64,000 bases of DNA from assembly GCA_029582165.1 (NCBI GenBank), contig CM055888.1:11724001-11788000 (forward strand), written 5' to 3'. The notes beneath the pieces are model-generated. The model saw only the letters and a program-made list of their open reading frames with translations. It had not been told where the DNA came from and made no database searches. This document shows positions 36,476 to 48,945 of the stretch, one piece after another. A program made the position numbers and the translations under genes. The stretch is from Portulaca oleracea (Eukaryota > Streptophyta > Magnoliopsida > Caryophyllales > Portulacaceae). Every line of letters begins with the position of its first letter. Within the stretch, counting starts at the first letter, position 1.

Positions 36476-38797
36476 ATGAAGCCTCCCCATGAAGATTTTT
36501 CTCTCAAAGAGACTAATCCACACCTGGGTGGTGGAAAAATCACTGGAGATAAGCTTACAAGTACCTATGACCTTGTTGAGCAAATGCAATACCTTTATGT
36601 GAGGGTAGTCAAGGCCAAAGATTTGCCCAGCACGGATTTGACTGGTGGGTGTGACCCCTATGTGGAAGTGAGGCTTGGAAATTATAAGGGTACCACCCGG
36701 CATTTTGAGAAGACCTTTAATCCTGAATGGAACCAGGTGTTTGCTTTCTCCAAGGAGCGGATTCAAGCCTCGTTCCTTGAGGTTGTTGTGAAAGATAAGG
36801 ATCTTGTCAAGGATGATTTCGTTGGGCGTTGCGTTTTTGATCTCAATGAGGTGCCGAAGAGGGTCCCACCAGATAGCCCGTTGGCACCTCAGTGGTACAG
36901 GCTCGATGACAAGAAGGGTGAAAAAGGAAGGGGCGAGTTAATGTTGGCTGTTTGGTGGGGCACACAAGCCGATGAAGCATTTCCTGAGGCGTGGCATTCA
37001 GATGCTGCAACTGTTGGTGGTGGGACTGATGCTCTTGCGAATATTCGATCAAAGGTGTATCTTTCACCTAAGCTTTGGTATCTGAGGGTTAATGTGATTG
37101 AGGCTCAAGATTTGGTTCCTACTGACAAGGGTCGCTTCCCTGAAGTTTACGTGAAGGCCATTCTCGGAACTCAATCTCTGAGAACTAGGGTGTCCCAGAG
37201 CAGAAACATCAATCCGATGTGGAACGAGGATTTGATGTTTGTGGCTGCAGAGCCTTTTGAGGAACCCTTGATTTTGAGTGTGGAGGATAGAGTGGGGCCC
37301 AACAAGGATGAAATCTTGGGTAAGTGTGCAATTCCTCTCCAGTATATTGACAGGAGGCTGGATCATAGACCAATCAACACCAGGTGGTTCAATCTCGAGA
37401 AACATTTTATGGTGGAGGGTGAGAAAAAGAAGGAGAAATTTTCCAGCCGGATTCACTTGAGGGTTTGTCTTGAAGGTGGTTATCATGTCTTGGATGAGTC
37501 TACTCACTACAGTAGCGATCTCAGGCCAACAGCCAAACAGTTATGGAAGCCTAGCATTGGAGTTCTGGAACTGGGTATCCTGAGTGCTCAGGGCTTGATG
37601 CCCATGAAGGTGAAGGATAACCGTCAGACCACAGATGCATACTGTGTTGCCAAATATAGTCAGAAATGGGTGAGGACAAGAACCATCATCGACAGCTTCA
37701 CCCCAAAGTGGAACGAGCAATATACATGGGAGGTATTTGATCCCTGCACCGTCATTACTGTTGGAGTATTCGATAACTGTCATTTACAAGGTGACAAGGG
37801 AGGCGGTGGTGCAAGAGACTCAAGAATCGGGAAAGTGAGGATTCGTCTTTCAACCCTTGAAACCGATCGTGTCTACACCCATTCTTACCCTCTCCTGGTG
37901 TTGCACCCTAACGGGGTAAAAAAGATGGGAGAGATTCAACTGGCTGTGAGGTTCACATGCTCCTCCTTGCTCAACATGATGCACATGTACTCCCAACCGT
38001 TGCTGCCCAAGATGCACTACATACACCCTTTAACCGTGAGCCAGCTTGACAACCTGAGGCACCAGGCCACCCAGATCGTGTCCATGAGGCTGAGCCGTGC
38101 TGAGCCTCCCTTGAGAAAGGAAGTGGTCGAGTACATGCTGGATGTGAGTTCACACATGTGGAGCATGCGGCGCAGCAAGGCTAATTTCTTCAGGATCATG
38201 AATGTCTTGGGCGGGATAATTGCCGTGGGGAGATGGTTTGATCAGATTTGCAACTGGAAGAACCCCATCACGACGGTCCTCATCCACATCCTGTTCTTCA
38301 TTCTGGTCATGTACCCAGAACTGATCCTGCCCACGATATTCCTGTACCTTTTCCTGATTGGAGTGTGGTACTACAGATGGAGGCCAAGGCACCCGCCCCA
38401 CATGGACACCCGCCTCTCTCACGCTGACTCAGCGCACCCTGATGAGCTGGACGAGGAGTTCGATTCGTTTCCAACCTCCAAGCCGCCAGATATCGTGAGG
38501 ATGAGGTACGACCGGCTGAGGAGCATAGCAGGGAGGATCCAGACCGTCGTTGGTGACCTGGCGACACAGGGTGAGAGGCTGCAGTCCTTGCTGAGCTGGC
38601 GGGACCCCAGAGCAACCGCACTGTTTGTCATCTTCTGCTTGATTGCTGCCATTGTGTTGTATGTCACACCCTTCCAGGTGGTGGCACTGCTGTCTGGGTT
38701 TTATGTGCTGAGACACCCAAGGTTCCGTCATAAGCTGCCATCGGTTCCCCTTAATTTCTTCAGGAGGCTGCCTGCTCGTACAGACTCCATGTTGTGA
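36476..38797 (+). CDS. MCTP: Multiple C2 domain and transmembrane region protein (MCTP/FTIP family), single coding exon
   Basis: The 773-aa intact frame starts MKPPHEDFSLKETNPHLGG, the standard N-terminus of the MCTP3/MCTP4 (FTIP3/4) group. C2 domain 1 spans about residues 38-140 (GGCDPYVEV, KDKDLVKDD), C2 domain 2 about 200-310 (EVYVKAILG, INPMWNEDL) and C2 domain 3 about 362-475 (TTDAYCVAKY, FTPKWNEQY). The phosphoribosyltransferase C-terminal (PRT_C) region follows, with hydrophobic segments near 598-632 and 713-745, and it ends FFRRLPARTDSML. Family members tether ER to plasma membrane, notably at plasmodesmata, through C2 binding of anionic lipids, and FTIP members help move mobile proteins. 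TBCCD1 lies upstream on the same strand, as I recall it does in Arabidopsis. No truncation or frameshift. Confidence 0.97.
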   Translation: MKPPHEDFSLKETNPHLGGGKITGDKLTSTYDLVEQMQYLYVRVVKAKDLPSTDLTGGCDPYVEVRLGNYKGTTRHFEKTFNPEWNQVFAFSKERIQASFLEVVVKDKDLVKDDFVGRCVFDLNEVPKRVPPDSPLAPQWYRLDDKKGEKGRGELMLAVWWGTQADEAFPEAWHSDAATVGGGTDALANIRSKVYLSPKLWYLRVNVIEAQDLVPTDKGRFPEVYVKAILGTQSLRTRVSQSRNINPMWNEDLMFVAAEPFEEPLILSVEDRVGPNKDEILGKCAIPLQYIDRRLDHRPINTRWFNLEKHFMVEGEKKKEKFSSRIHLRVCLEGGYHVLDESTHYSSDLRPTAKQLWKPSIGVLELGILSAQGLMPMKVKDNRQTTDAYCVAKYSQKWVRTRTIIDSFTPKWNEQYTWEVFDPCTVITVGVFDNCHLQGDKGGGGARDSRIGKVRIRLSTLETDRVYTHSYPLLVLHPNGVKKMGEIQLAVRFTCSSLLNMMHMYSQPLLPKMHYIHPLTVSQLDNLRHQATQIVSMRLSRAEPPLRKEVVEYMLDVSSHMWSMRRSKANFFRIMNVLGGIIAVGRWFDQICNWKNPITTVLIHILFFILVMYPELILPTIFLYLFLIGVWYYRWRPRHPPHMDTRLSHADSAHPDELDEEFDSFPTSKPPDIVRMRYDRLRSIAGRIQTVVGDLATQGERLQSLLSWRDPRATALFVIFCLIAAIVLYVTPFQVVALLSGFYVLRHPRFRHKLPSVPLNFFRRLPARTDSML

Positions 38798-39595
38798 GTT
38801 TTTTTTTTTGTTGCTTGTATTGTTTTGCAACTATTATTTAAGCAGATATGCTTGGATGGATGCTCCTTTTGTTTCGATTAGTGGTAAATGTTAGAACATC
38901 GGGTTGACGATGTGAGTTGTTATATTCTTGGAACTGGTAGAATTTGTTGTTCCTGTGTCCTCTGAAATGTGACCTTTGGGATCCTTGGCTCATCTCTACA
39001 AGGATCAGTATCATTATTTCTATTTCTGTCAATCTTCATCTGAATCTAATATCATTTTTTCCGCCATTGTTGCTTCTGATGTTAATATGTGATGGATTTA
39101 CCATGCTCTTTAATGGTGGCCTCATGGGTCATGCATGGTGAATGAAACCTAAAAGCTGATGAAAAAGCCGAGTATTTGTTGTTTGACAACATCCTGCTGT
39201 TTTGGTGGAACATGCCAGGCAGGGGGGATCTGGTTCTGGTTTATACTTTATATTATAGTATATTTAAACATTTGATGTTTTGTTCCATATGCTTTGGAAT
39301 ATTGTCAGTGATTTGCGGGGCACAATTGTTTTTTCAGCAAAACTACTTGTTTAAGAATGCACACTTCAAGGATTATATTTTAGTCATTGTAGATCTTATA
39401 TTTATGCAAAAAATAAGGACAGACATTGGTAAGGTTCCGTAATTGCTGCTGCCTGGTTGCCCTCTATTGTCCCATTCTGATCCGTGCTTTGCGCTCCCCG
39501 TCACACACTCCACCCCTTCCCTGGCGTTTTTTTCCCCAACCCCTTCCCTGTACTTGTTTTTTTGATAGTCAAAATTAATATATATTTATTTGTTA

Positions 39596-39626
<31 letters not shown>

Positions 39627-39983
39627 ATCAATCAAAATTAATACTCCAAAATACCATTAAATTGTGCAATTTAGATGTTAGATGTAGTAGTCTTTTCAAT
39701 TGATGTAACATTTACATAAATCATTAGTTAAGTATTACTCTATAGAAAACAAGTTGAGTGAGTTTTATGATGAATTTTGTTTTGGGAAATTGGAATTAAA
39801 TAAACTAATATTTAAAGGTACTTTGATATAACATACCAACCTTGAACAGTTATTTTTTCCAACGAACCGCCATCGAGTCCAACTCGTCGGAAGTGTGACG
39901 TGGCGGTGATGCTGGCTTATGTGACGGTTATTTAAACAAAAAAAAAAGGAAAAAGGCTTAGGCATGTATTTGATATAACGAAC

Positions 39984-40020
<37 letters not shown>

Positions 40021-40489
40021 CGAGAGGCTTAATACAATATAAATTGAAAAGGAGTGTGCAAGGAAGCAGAGTGCAGCACAAATACAGAACGCAATAATCT
40101 AAGTTATGGTGTTTTTTTTTTTTCCCCTTCCTATTTTCCCAAGTACATGGCCTAGTCCGGGTTTGGTGAGTGTCTCTAGGTCAGCAAGTTAAAGCGTGTA
40201 TTTGCTTTACTGATAGAGTTTGGAGGCGTTGATTTTGAGATTTCTGTATCTTGATGAATGCCAGAAATCTTTTTTTCCCTCTCTTTTGTATTTTAATATT
40301 ATTACTCCCCAGAAGTCTTTCTTTTTTTTTTTCTCCCCCTCTCTTTTGCATTTTAATATTATAAGTCTGTAGAAGTTAGCATGTTCTTCTATGTACACAA
40401 TAGAATCAATTAAAGTGATCCAATTACCTATGCAATGGAAAAGGATGGCAATTGCCTTTAGCCATTTAATACAAGATAACTTATACCTC
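38798..40489. other. MCTP 3' UTR and intergenic DNA
   Basis: A 3' UTR follows the TGA at 38795-38797. Two TA microsatellites are present (about 39596-39628 and 39989-40015). No gene is seen. The small open frames here lack similarity or start context. Confidence 0.5.
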
Positions 40490-40770
40490 ATTCTTTTACA
40501 CGGTTAGTTGTGGTGTGATAATGGTGCAATGCGATGCGGTGAAATTTGAAAAAGTGTGGTGAGTTGTGGTAAGTATGGTGAAAGTTGTGGTAGGTGAGTT
40601 AGGTTAAGAGAGAGAATATGAAAAGTAGAGGAGAAAAGTGAGGAGAAAAAAATAAAAAGATATATTGGTAATGATTGTGGTGTGGTGAGGTGAAGTGTGG
40701 TGAAAAATTAAAGAGTACGGTGCGGTGTGATACCTTACCGCAACCTACCGCATAAAAGAACGGGGCCTAG
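40490..40770. mobile_element. MITE of the 30386 family
   Basis: Left end CATTCTTTTACACGGTTAG and right end CCTACCGCATAAAAGAACGG are inverted, with a GTGGTGAG/TTGTGGT-rich interior. The insertion duplication is not clean. Confidence 0.65.
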
Positions 40771-40798
40771 ATTTGGGTTTGAACCAACGATGCTCTAA

Positions 40799-41203
40799 GA
40801 GCACCCGCAACGGTGAGTTTGAGTTTGACTAATTGGATGACGTGGAATCTGTGAATCCCTATCAAGAGAGTCAAAATTCATCCATTTATTTAACTAACTT
40901 TCCAATTGTGAGCATGAATTTGACTCATATTAATTAAAAAAGCAGGTGAGTCCTACTTAATAATATAATTAATTTGGTTATATTGATAAAAAATGATGTG
41001 GATGAGGAGAGAGAGAAAAAATATGATTAAAATATTAGTGTGTTAAACTCGCTTTCAAACTCGTCTTGCGAGACTAACGATGAGATTCTCGTGAGACAAG
41101 TCTCATTCTCACCACTGAAATATTCTACACGATTTTATTTCATTCTTATCTCATATTATGTCAGCAGTGAGTGGAATTTAAACTTGCACCATTGCGGATC
41201 ACC
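40799..41203. mobile_element. Tourist-type (PIF/Harbinger) MITE, 405 bp
   Basis: The ends GAGCACCCGCAACGGTG and CACCATTGCGGATCACC are flanked by TAA (40796-40798 and 41204-41206). The GAGCA-CCGCAA-GGTG end matches a widespread plant Tourist type. Confidence 0.85.
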
Positions 41204-41636
41204 TAATGACCTTTGAATGCTCCATCCATTCCCTTCTAAATAACCTTCAATTTTGATTGGTTCTAGTTTTCAATTGGACCCTTCAATCATCAGTTTGACT
41301 TTAGTATATTTGCCAAAATGTTAGTACATTGGCCATAATGGTAGACCCAACTCGGTGATTGAAGCGATCAAAGAAATGGACTATAGGGCTGCCTTGTTTG
41401 ATCTATCGCACCAAATTGCTGGTCATAGAAATGGGCCAAGGGGCTGACTTGTTGGATCCATTGGACCAAACAAGACCCCTTGATCCATTTAACAGTTGAA
41501 TCATATTACATCGGACATGACTTTGTCTGCTCATTCTGGCGGATCTGGCCCTTCAATCAAGTTCTTGTTCTTTTCAAAAAAAAAAAAAAAACTTATAATA
41601 AGGTATTTCAATGTTCATCATGTTCATAAGAATCTA

Positions 41637-41899
41637 CTCCCACGGTTCCATATTAATTGTCATATTTTAAAATCGTATAATTAAATTTCAAAAATTTTGA
41701 CCATAAATTTCTCAATATATATAATGAATTGTTATATAAAATTACCACCATTAGATTCGTAATGAAAAATACTATCATAAAAGTATAATTGCAATTGTTA
41801 ATAACATATTATGTAAGAAATTATCAATCAAAGAGTGATATTGGAGATTGTAAAAATTAAAATTATGACAATTAGTATCATAACATGGAATGGAGGGAG
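41637..41899. mobile_element. Stowaway-type MITE, copy 1
   Basis: The ends CTCCCACGGTTCCAT and ATGGAATGGAGGGAG are flanked by TA. The inner arms contain TTAATTGTCAT and ATGACAATTA. Confidence 0.85.
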
Positions 41900-42057
41900 T
41901 ACAACGTTGATGCTCTACTCTCACTATTTTGTTTTTTCAGCATGCAGAATTGTTGAGTTGATGAAGATGGGCTAATGCACCTATTGCTATGTCGGGTTCT
42001 TCCAGAAGAAAAACAGTATAATAACCATGGTTTAAGCCAATCGCATTCAATGTTGTA

Positions 42058-42314
42058 CTTCCTCCGTTCCATATTAATTGTCATAATTTTGACCTTCATA
42101 TTATTCAATGTCACTCTTTGATCGATAATTTTTTACTTAATATATTATTAACAATTGTAATATTATACTTTTATAATAATATTTTGCTTTATGGATCTAA
42201 TGGTAGTAACTTTATATAGCAACTCATTATATATGTTGACAAATTTGTTGTCCAAATTTTTGAAATTTAACTACACGATTTCCAAAGACAACAATTAATA
42301 TGAAACGGAGAGGG
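42058..42314. mobile_element. Stowaway-type MITE, copy 2
   Basis: The ends CTTCCTCCGTTCCATATTAA and TTAATATGAAACGGAGAGGG are flanked by TA. It is closely related to the copy 160 bp to its left and lies just beyond the 3' end of the TRB gene. Confidence 0.85.
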
Positions 42315-42499
42315 TAACAACCATGCCTTAACCTCTCAAGGCAGTTATTTTGTCATTTGTTTGTACCATCATTGAGTAAATATAGTAAATAAAAATTACA
42401 TATGGCTGAGAGAATCGATAAGTAATTACGGGCAAAGTAGAAGATCTCAGTTGTATAAATATGTTATTCATCAAGGTAACTATAGTTCTCAATCACACA

Positions 42500-42929
42500 A
42501 CACCAAAAACGCATGCAATTGGAACTCAAAAATTCACCTTTTACAGACAGAACAAAGGTTTCTAATGGAACTCCAATTTCCTCAAGATAGCTTGAGAAAA
42601 TGTTAAGAGGCAAAGAACCTCATTTTCGGATGCGATGCTAAAAAATCTCACAATTTTACAAGATACAAGGACAACAGATATCCATCCACAGGACAATGAC
42701 GAACCTATGATTCTACTTTCCTTTGGGCTTCAGCCTTTGGCAACATTGCAAGAACACCAGGGACTGGAGACGGCAAGCCATCACAAATGCACATTTACAG
42801 ACAAAGATCGGACAAGATTTCCCTAAAGGATACCAAAATTGGATTCATGCATGGGCATATTTACAAGGCAAAGCCAGAAGGTGTACATGTACTCCGCACT
42901 TCATCATGAGACAAGAAACTCTCCTCATA
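42500..42929 (-). other. 3' UTR of the TRB gene
   Basis: Sequence downstream of the TGA at 42932-42930 on the minus strand. No open frame of note. The 3' limit is approximate, just outside the Stowaway element at 42058-42314. Confidence 0.45.
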
Positions 42930-45900
42930 TCAAGCACGGATCATCTGCAAAACATACACCAATACAATAAATTGAGAAACTTTCCTCAACCATCACAAAA
43001 CATTAGAAAAGGAACTAACAATTTAGAGAAAAATTGCCTCCACAGCTTCGATCAGATAAGAGTAAAAGCTTGGGAGGGTGCTTACCCAGGAAACATGACA
43101 AAGGGGGCTGGGGAGGGAATGGGTGATTAGGGGTTTGGCCACTGAACAAAATAGCCAGACTTGAAACAAGATCCAATCTGATAAAGACTTTAAGTAGCAC
43201 ATATGTCAATTGAACTCCATGGCAGATAGCAGCCATTTCTACTCGTACAGAGAAGGTAGAGAGGGATGGATCAGTGTTTAGCTTCAAAAACGACACCCTA
43301 TGCCCACAAACTCCCAAAGCCCAAATTATTGCGCCTTGGCTGCACTTTTGAGCGCTTCAAACCAAGAGTCAAAACCTGTCTTACCAAGAGATAGACCCCT
43401 CTTGTTTTGTGATTTTTTTTTTCTATTTGTGTAATATTTCTTCGTCCCTTTCTCTTTCTTTGTCTCTGTTTTATCCATATCTGTCTCTCTTAGCCCAAAA
43501 TAATGCAACGAATAAAGTCTAATCATTTCTTTGATCCATGTCCAACTTATTGTCAGAAAACCTTATGGCTTGGGATGATTTTTAAGAGCGATTTCTGTCC
43601 AAAAGCCTATGCCATCGCCTTGAAGCCCCCTGGGCTCCCAGACCCCTTGTGAGCCTCAAGTTTTTTAAACTAAGGACCTGCGAAGCCCTATGTGATTTGG
43701 TACAGGTACAATATTATGAAGGGGAATGTATTCAAGTAACGAACTTAGCAGTTGTCATGATATCTGGGGGGTTTCCAGTCTAATCTAAAGTGTCCAAGTG
43801 TAGTTGTATTCAATTACAGTTTTTCAAATAGGTACCCTTGAATAAAATGAAAGGTGCGAGTAACATAGGTTGAATCAAGTTTTCAAATTTGGAATTAAGC
43901 CCTTTTCTGATGCAATGAAAGCTGTTCTTCTTAAAGCCTATGTGATGTCTTCTACCCAGTTTAACCACCTCAAAGGCATAATGGAATAAGGCTCTGTAAG
44001 TTTAAATTACGGCAATCAGAATTCTCCATCGATCATATGCATGGAAAGAAAGTGTGTGAAACTGAATGCGGCAGTCGGGAGAATTTTTAATTTTTACGAT
44101 TTCTCTTCTACTTCACTTCAAGCTACAAGTTCCCAAGGAGGTCGGCTTTCCATTGTGGAGTCAACTCAGAGCCTAACAAGTGATTTGGGCAGACAAAGGC
44201 TTCAAAGGAGCTATCTCAAATTTAAAGTCATCTAATATGAAAACTATGTCCCTGGGACTCTTCATATAACCTCAAGTAACAATGTCACACCTGACCCAGT
44301 ACTCAGCTATGGACACATCCCCCAATTATGACTAAAAGACAGAATTTACCCCCTTTTAAAATAGCCAAGTACAACATCTACAACTTGGTGCAACCGCAAT
44401 GGCCGACATTCCAACATGGGTATAGCAGAGGATTAGTAACGTTGACCGTAATTTATCATGTCTTTCCTTAGACCCAAGAAAGTGTAGATTGCAATAATGT
44501 CAAAAGCCATAGCCAGAGTCTTGTATGGACAAAGTGTGCAGGAAGGGAGAGGGGTCAAATGTAGCAGCTTCATGCCTTAAACCTGACTTGCTGATAACCT
44601 AATTGAGTCCATTGATTACAAGCGCTCTATAGAAGAGAAGTAGAGGGTAATTTGGAGACGCAGCTTGCTTTAATACATTGCCCTAATTGAACGCTTTTAG
44701 TTATGCTATAATTGGACAAAATTGGAACAGTGACAAACTGCAATCACATGAAATTTATATAGCAGAAGGCCTTACCACCTTAGGGGTGCTCCTTCCTCTA
44801 AGCATCTTCGTTGCTGCTTCTGCAAATGCTTGTGCCGCTTCTGCATCTGCCTCTGCTTCATCTGCCTCTCTTGCAGCCTCTTCAGCTTCTACTATAGCAG
44901 CTTCAGCCTCAGCAACTGCACGTGCAGCAGCTGCAGCAGCCTCTTGTGGGGTCATAGTTCTCATCTTCGCAAGCTCTAGATCAATCTGGGATTTTAGTTT
45001 AGTTAATTCATCTGTGTCCATTTTTGGAGAACTAAATTGCCTCGCTTCATGAGCTACTATGGGATTCCGCCTCTTCTCTGGAAACGCAGAGGGCGGAGCA
45101 ATTCTGTAGTTGCGTTTAACCTGCAACATATGAGCTTATGTTAAGCAGTTTTGCACAAAACACCAGTACATGAACAAAATATGAGTGATGAATGCCAGGG
45201 TCAGATAAAAGTTTGATGTCTCATGCTGGGGATAAAATGTGTGAACAAGGACGAAATGCTCAGAAATCTTGGAGACATAAAATGCAACAGAGTGGAGGTG
45301 GGGAAGATCCCATGTTGGTCTAGATATAGAAAGAGGAAGATCAAAGAAAGACTACGCTGAGGTCTTGAAACAAGACTTTCCCATTTCAAGTGCATTGACA
45401 ATAATATGGTGCTCAATAGGAGCTAGCTACAGTATGCAAACATGTAGGTACACTGTTTTATTAAAGCTTCCCAGGAGCCCCTTCTTTTGCTAGTTGTTTA
45501 GCTATCCAATTTGATCTTCATAAACTGCTGCTGTGATCATCTAATACTTCTCGTCATATTTAACCTGTTCACTTGTTTATTTGATTGACATTTCTTTCTA
45601 CTATAACTTAAACTTCACAACCATTGATTTTGCATGCTTTTGGCACCATATTCATATGGATTAATGCCCAACGCTTTCTTGTCAATATTATCAATGCCAT
45701 ATGTCTGACACTCTGACTCTCAACAATAAAGCTTCCTCAACATTACCACTGCCATATACCTCTCATAATTGCTTGCCAGGGGTAAGCCTGCCTGTTTCAG
45801 ATTCTTCCACTGCTTTAACAGGATCCACAGAGTCATAGTGTCCCCCAGCCTTTGTTATTTTACCACTTTATTTTGCTTGCAGTAACATCCTTCCACTTAC

Positions 45901-48900
45901 ATAAACATTAGGAACAGAAAACCATAGCTTACTCTCCATCATGCTCCTACTTTATCTTTCCTTTTGCTCCCCACTTAAATAAGTTTATTCGGTAAATCAC
46001 CCTTTTTTAAAAAAAATTTAAAAAAACTCCATCATCAACTCTGAAAATAAAAAAATATCTGGGTATTTATAGTCCAAAAGAAACTAAACAAGGAGAATTG
46101 GCTAGTACCTATATACCTAAAATAATAATTGCTTATCATAATGACATTCTAAAAATAATGGCCTAAAAATTCCTCTGAAATAGAATCCAAAACTACTTAA
46201 ATCGGAAACTGAAGAGTATTCCAAACCTACGTTGTTTTGTATTTTCCTTTCCTGATCTCTAAATGCTCCAGCCAAAAAGGGTACACTCCACCACCGGTTT
46301 CAAAAGAACTATCATGGGTTCAGAAATAATGATCCATGCAACAGCAACAATTAAATCAATAAAACAAGGGTATGACAAAACAAGCACCCCCAATAATGCA
46401 AAATGTGGAGGTGCAGACAACACTTGTTTGAAATCTACTCACCTTAATGAGCTTTCCACTTGATGTCAAAAACTTCAATTTTGCAGACAACACTCGTTTG
46501 AAATCTGGAGGTGCCCAGTATTGGTCCTGCAAAACAAATTACAATGATTAAACAGTGCAACAAACTGAAAAGGTAACACACTGGGTTTTGCAAGTATGCA
46601 AACAGACAGGAAGAACAGAAACAATGGATCCCAAACCTTAAAAGTGGGATATATTTATGTACCAGGTAAATACAAGTGTCATCTGCCAACATAACTGCAG
46701 CAAGCAATCTAACATTTACAATGTACTCCATAGTATTTTGGTTTGACAGAGTAGAAGTCTGAAATAATATAACTTGTGTTTGTCATTTCTTCATCCATTT
46801 CATAATGCTCAAACCCCATGCATGTACAGAAAGGCTGTTTCAATAATAGTTCTTTTATTTAAAAAAAGGCACCTCATAGTTATAAAAAAAAAATTAAAAA
46901 AAGCATGCCAGGGGAGGAAAAAAGGAGCAAAGCACACCAGGGAGCTTTTGAAGTTGGAAGCGCGTCGATTTCTGAAAACTTGGGCTTCTTATTTTTTTCC
47001 TGGGCTGTGGGCCAAGGGGCTTTTTGAATCTTAAATGGTCTGGAATTAAAAGAAGGGAAAAGCATAACATAAAATTAGGTTTCTCCATTTCCTTCAACCA
47101 GTAAACCCTATTGCCCGAGCCTCTCTCTCGGCCCTGCTCTCTCCCCTTGGCATCTAGGTAAGTCTATTTTCTTCCTCTTTCTCTTTCTTTCTTCCTCCTC
47201 GTCCTCTATTGAACTTGTCTGCAGTATTTCCTTTCTTTCCCTTTTTTTTTGGGTATTTGGCTCACAATGGCTACTGGCTTCCTCTCACTCATTTTCATCC
47301 TGCTCTTCCTGATTCCTCTCTCCTTCTTGATCCTCCTTCACGGTCGCTTCTCTCTCTCTCTCTCTTTTTTTCGATAGCAAAGATTTATGTGTGTCTGTCT
47401 GAAATACGATCCACAAAATAGATGCCCAACAAGCAGAAACATCGACTCGGAGGTATCATATATTTTGTGAAAAATATTCTTAGGGGACCATAGCTTTTAA
47501 ATTTAATTTTGAAGTACCCTACATTTTACAGCAAGTACTTTGAGGGGACATCAAGCGTGACCTTGACGAAATCCAGCCAGGCCTTCTAAAAACTACCAAA
47601 ATACCCCTCATTTAATTTGAACAATGATATGTAAAATTACAAAATTAACCTAACCCTTTATTGAATTTCGTTTCGACTGCTACAAGAAAAAGATGCGGAT
47701 GGTTGTCGTTGGAATAGTGCAAATAAACACTCTTCAATCCTCTCTGTCTAGGGTTTCATCCATTGACAATTTATTGCCCAGAAGGGGAAACTAACAGGAA
47801 GAAGAAGCAGTCAAGACCTGCTTCTATAACAGGCAGCCAAAATTGTATCCATAAATATCAGCCAGCCATATTTCTTCAACGTACTGAGTACCTATGTAAA
47901 GCATGATTAACTATTATGATACCCTTGCAACTGAGTAGCTCATTAGCAAAATCTCCAAGAAATTTGACATCATTCCTTCGCAAAGATAAAACAATTTAAC
48001 AAGAAAATATGACCATTGCTGATTGCAGTTACTTCCCCTTCATTGAACAGATTAGTCAACATTGAACAAACTATGATGAAGATATCTTCGTCATGTTTGT
48101 AAAGAATCCTAGTAGACATTTATTCTGTAGATCTCCTCAAAGAACATTGGGATGAAGATTTCTTCATCATGTTAAGAGGTTTAAAGATGTAAATATGATT
48201 GCTTATAATATATTCTGGTCTATTAGTTTGACACTCTTTGATGTCACTAATGGAGTTTCTCCTTGGTCTTATCTTTATAGGGAGTGAACGACAAAACCCG
48301 ATTATTAAATAACTTGTAAAATAATATTTCACCATTTCAAATAAAATGAAGGGCAATTTTTTAAATTTTAGAGGGTCTCGCCGGATTCCGTCAAAGTATT
48401 GCCGGTTTGTCCCCTCAAAATATTTGCCGTAAAATGTAGGGTACCTCAAAAGTGATTTTTAAAATGTGGTCCCCCAATAATACTTTCCGCAAAACAGAGG
48501 GTACCCACCAGTCAATTTTTGCAACAAGCACCTTACAAGGTAATGTACAACCAAAAAAACAAACCATCTACAAAATCTAACACATCAAAATAGAAAGAGC
48601 TAAACTTCCCATTAACCCAAAAGAAGAGAAACTTGATGAAATCATCTTTCAAGCTCTAAAGAGGAGTTTTCTCCCTCAAACCCTTCAGTTTCTTATTCCA
48701 TGCTCTCCAAATAATTAAAAAAATGACATGGTTGCCGATGATTACGCTTTGTTCTTTAGTTGGGTTATTACCTAATTTACAACATAACCTAACCCAAATT
48801 TACCCATTCTTCCCATATTTACTAACACTCAACTTATCAACTTTTACCTAAACTTATCCAGTCTTACCTTACCCCTCTAAGGAACATACCCTTCACACTC

Positions 48901-48911
48901 AAATGTATCTG

Positions 48912-48945
<34 letters not shown>

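Noticed and set aside
36843..38830. Several minus-strand open frames of 60-147 codons under the MCTP gene
   Set aside because: They are reverse-strand shadows of a long, well-conserved plus-strand coding exon.
44687..45052. Ala/Ser-rich plus-strand open frame of 121 codons
   Set aside because: It is the antisense shadow of the Ala/Glu-rich coiled-coil exon of TRB.
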